Positions 16,298 through 16,734 of a stretch of 16,734 bases of DNA are shown here, piece by piece (positions within the stretch are counted from its first letter, which is position 1; each line of letters starts with the position of its first letter). A program made the position numbers and the translations under genes. This DNA comes from Bacteroidota bacterium (lineage in GTDB: Bacteria > Bacteroidota > Bacteroidia > Bacteroidales > VadinHA17), in NCBI GenBank assembly GCA_030613125.1, contig JAUWMO010000033.1:1-16734 (forward strand), written 5' to 3'. Below the pieces are notes generated by a model. The model was not told the origin of the DNA, ran no database searches, and saw only the letters and a list, made by a program, of their open reading frames with translations.

Positions 16298-16370
16298 CAC
16301 GGGAGGAGCGACTCGAACGCCCGACACCTGGTTTTGGAGACCAGTGCTCTACCAACTGAGCTACACCCGT
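16298..16370 (-). tRNA. tRNA-Trp (anticodon CCA)
   Basis: A 73-nt cloverleaf with the anticodon CCA at 16335–16337. Stems: acceptor ACGGGTG/CTCCCGT, D stem GCTC/GAGC, anticodon stem CTGGT/ACCAG, and T stem GGGCG/CGCTC with TTCGAGT loop. The variable loop is GTGTC. The discriminator base is G73 and the terminal CCA is not encoded (GCAAAT follows). Base pair 6–67 of the acceptor stem is a U–U mismatch. The position between tuf and secE is normal for this lineage. Confidence 0.95.
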
Positions 16371-16454
16371 GAATCTTTTTCAATATTTTGCATGTTTTAT
16401 TCACGTTTTTGAGTGCTCTAATTAACTACACCTGCATCCTTTAAACACACAAGA

Positions 16455-16483
16455 CAGGGCCAATCAAAATTTGATCAACCCTG
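16455..16483 (-). terminator. Hairpin after tuf, possible weak terminator
   Basis: CAGGG at one end and CCCTG at the other close a stem of about 13 bp that includes three G–U wobbles, with a 3-nt loop (16455–16483). It lies 36 nt after the tuf stop. The following minus-strand sequence (TCTTGTGTG) is only partly U-rich, so termination may be incomplete, or the hairpin may act as a 3' end stabiliser or processing site before tRNA-Trp. Confidence 0.5.
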
Positions 16484-16519
16484 AGCCTTAGTTTAAGAGT
16501 TTAGTTGGATAATCTATTG

Positions 16520-16734
16520 TTATTCAATAATTTCAATTACCTGGCCCGCACCAACAGTTCTCCCGCCTTCACGAATAGCAAAACGAAGTCCGACGTTGAT
16601 AGCCACAGGGTAGATCAGATCAACAGTAATAGTCACATTATCGCCTGGCATTACCATTTCTGTTCCTTCAGGTAGTTTGATTTCACCAGTAACATCCAGA
16701 GTTCTAAGATAAAATTGAGGCCGGTAATTATTGT
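16520..16734 (-). CDS. tuf: Elongation factor Tu, C-terminal part (cut by window edge)
   Basis: The last 71 codons of EF-Tu, with the upstream part outside the window. EF-Tu carries aminoacyl-tRNA to the ribosome as a GTP complex. What is visible is the end of domain 3: NNYRPQFYLRTLDVTG, then PEGTEMVMPGDNVTITVDLI, then the closing RFAIREGGRTVGAGQVIEIIE, which is highly conserved. The gene lies 149 nt before tRNA-Trp on the same strand. The GTPase domain cannot be assessed here. Confidence 0.97.
   Translation of the reverse strand, partial: NNYRPQFYLRTLDVTGEIKLPEGTEMVMPGDNVTITVDLIYPVAINVGLRFAIREGGRTVGAGQVIEIIE

Noticed and set aside
16283..16327. Longer secE reading frame
   Set aside because: It would overlap the tRNA-Trp gene, and the added residues have no SecE similarity.
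1..16734. Hidden defence, mobile or CRISPR system
   Set aside because: Both strands are accounted for by housekeeping and electron-transfer genes; the gaps are short and contain no repeat arrays, transposase fragments or integrase sites.

Overview
This window is chromosomal DNA from a member of the Bacteroidota, most likely Bacteroidales or a close order. The evidence is the tuf–tRNA-Trp–secE–nusG–rplKAJL–rpoBC order, a DUF3467 gene directly after rpoC, two TAnnTTTG-type promoter boxes, AT-rich DNA, and no Shine-Dalgarno sequence at any of the start sites checked. Every gene lies on the minus strand, so transcription runs from high to low coordinates. No mobile element, CRISPR array, integrase or recognisable defence gene is present.

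Information-processing block (about 16734 down to 4622): the last 71 codons of tuf (EF-Tu) are followed by a hairpin. Then come tRNA-Trp, secE, nusG, rplK (L11), rplA (L1), rplJ (L10), rplL (L7/L12), a hairpin that looks like an attenuator, rpoB, rpoC and a small DUF3467 gene. A strong 12-bp intrinsic terminator ends the block. The genes encode a translocon subunit, a transcription elongation factor, the ribosomal L1 and L11 stalk-base proteins, the L10–L7/L12 stalk, and the two large RNA polymerase subunits. The most visible regulatory structures are an inverted repeat in the nusG–rplK gap and the hairpin in the rplL–rpoB gap.

Electron-transfer block (about 4620 down to 1): two candidate promoters lie just past the terminator. 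They precede etfB, etfA, a membrane protein with a cytochrome-b-like region and two [4Fe-4S] motifs, a soluble CCG-domain protein, and the first 130 residues of an acyl-CoA dehydrogenase. Read together these form a short electron path: acyl-CoA to acyl-CoA dehydrogenase to EtfAB to a two-gene ETF:menaquinone-oxidoreductase-like complex and then the quinone pool. The window therefore suggests fatty-acid or acyl-CoA oxidation coupled to menaquinone.

The most interesting observation is in the CCG-domain protein. Its second CCG domain is intact, but the first has lost its cysteine ligands to Ser, Ser, Asp and Ala while the rest of the domain is well kept. Otherwise the window is largely conserved housekeeping sequence, and I do not see an undescribed defence or mobile system in it.
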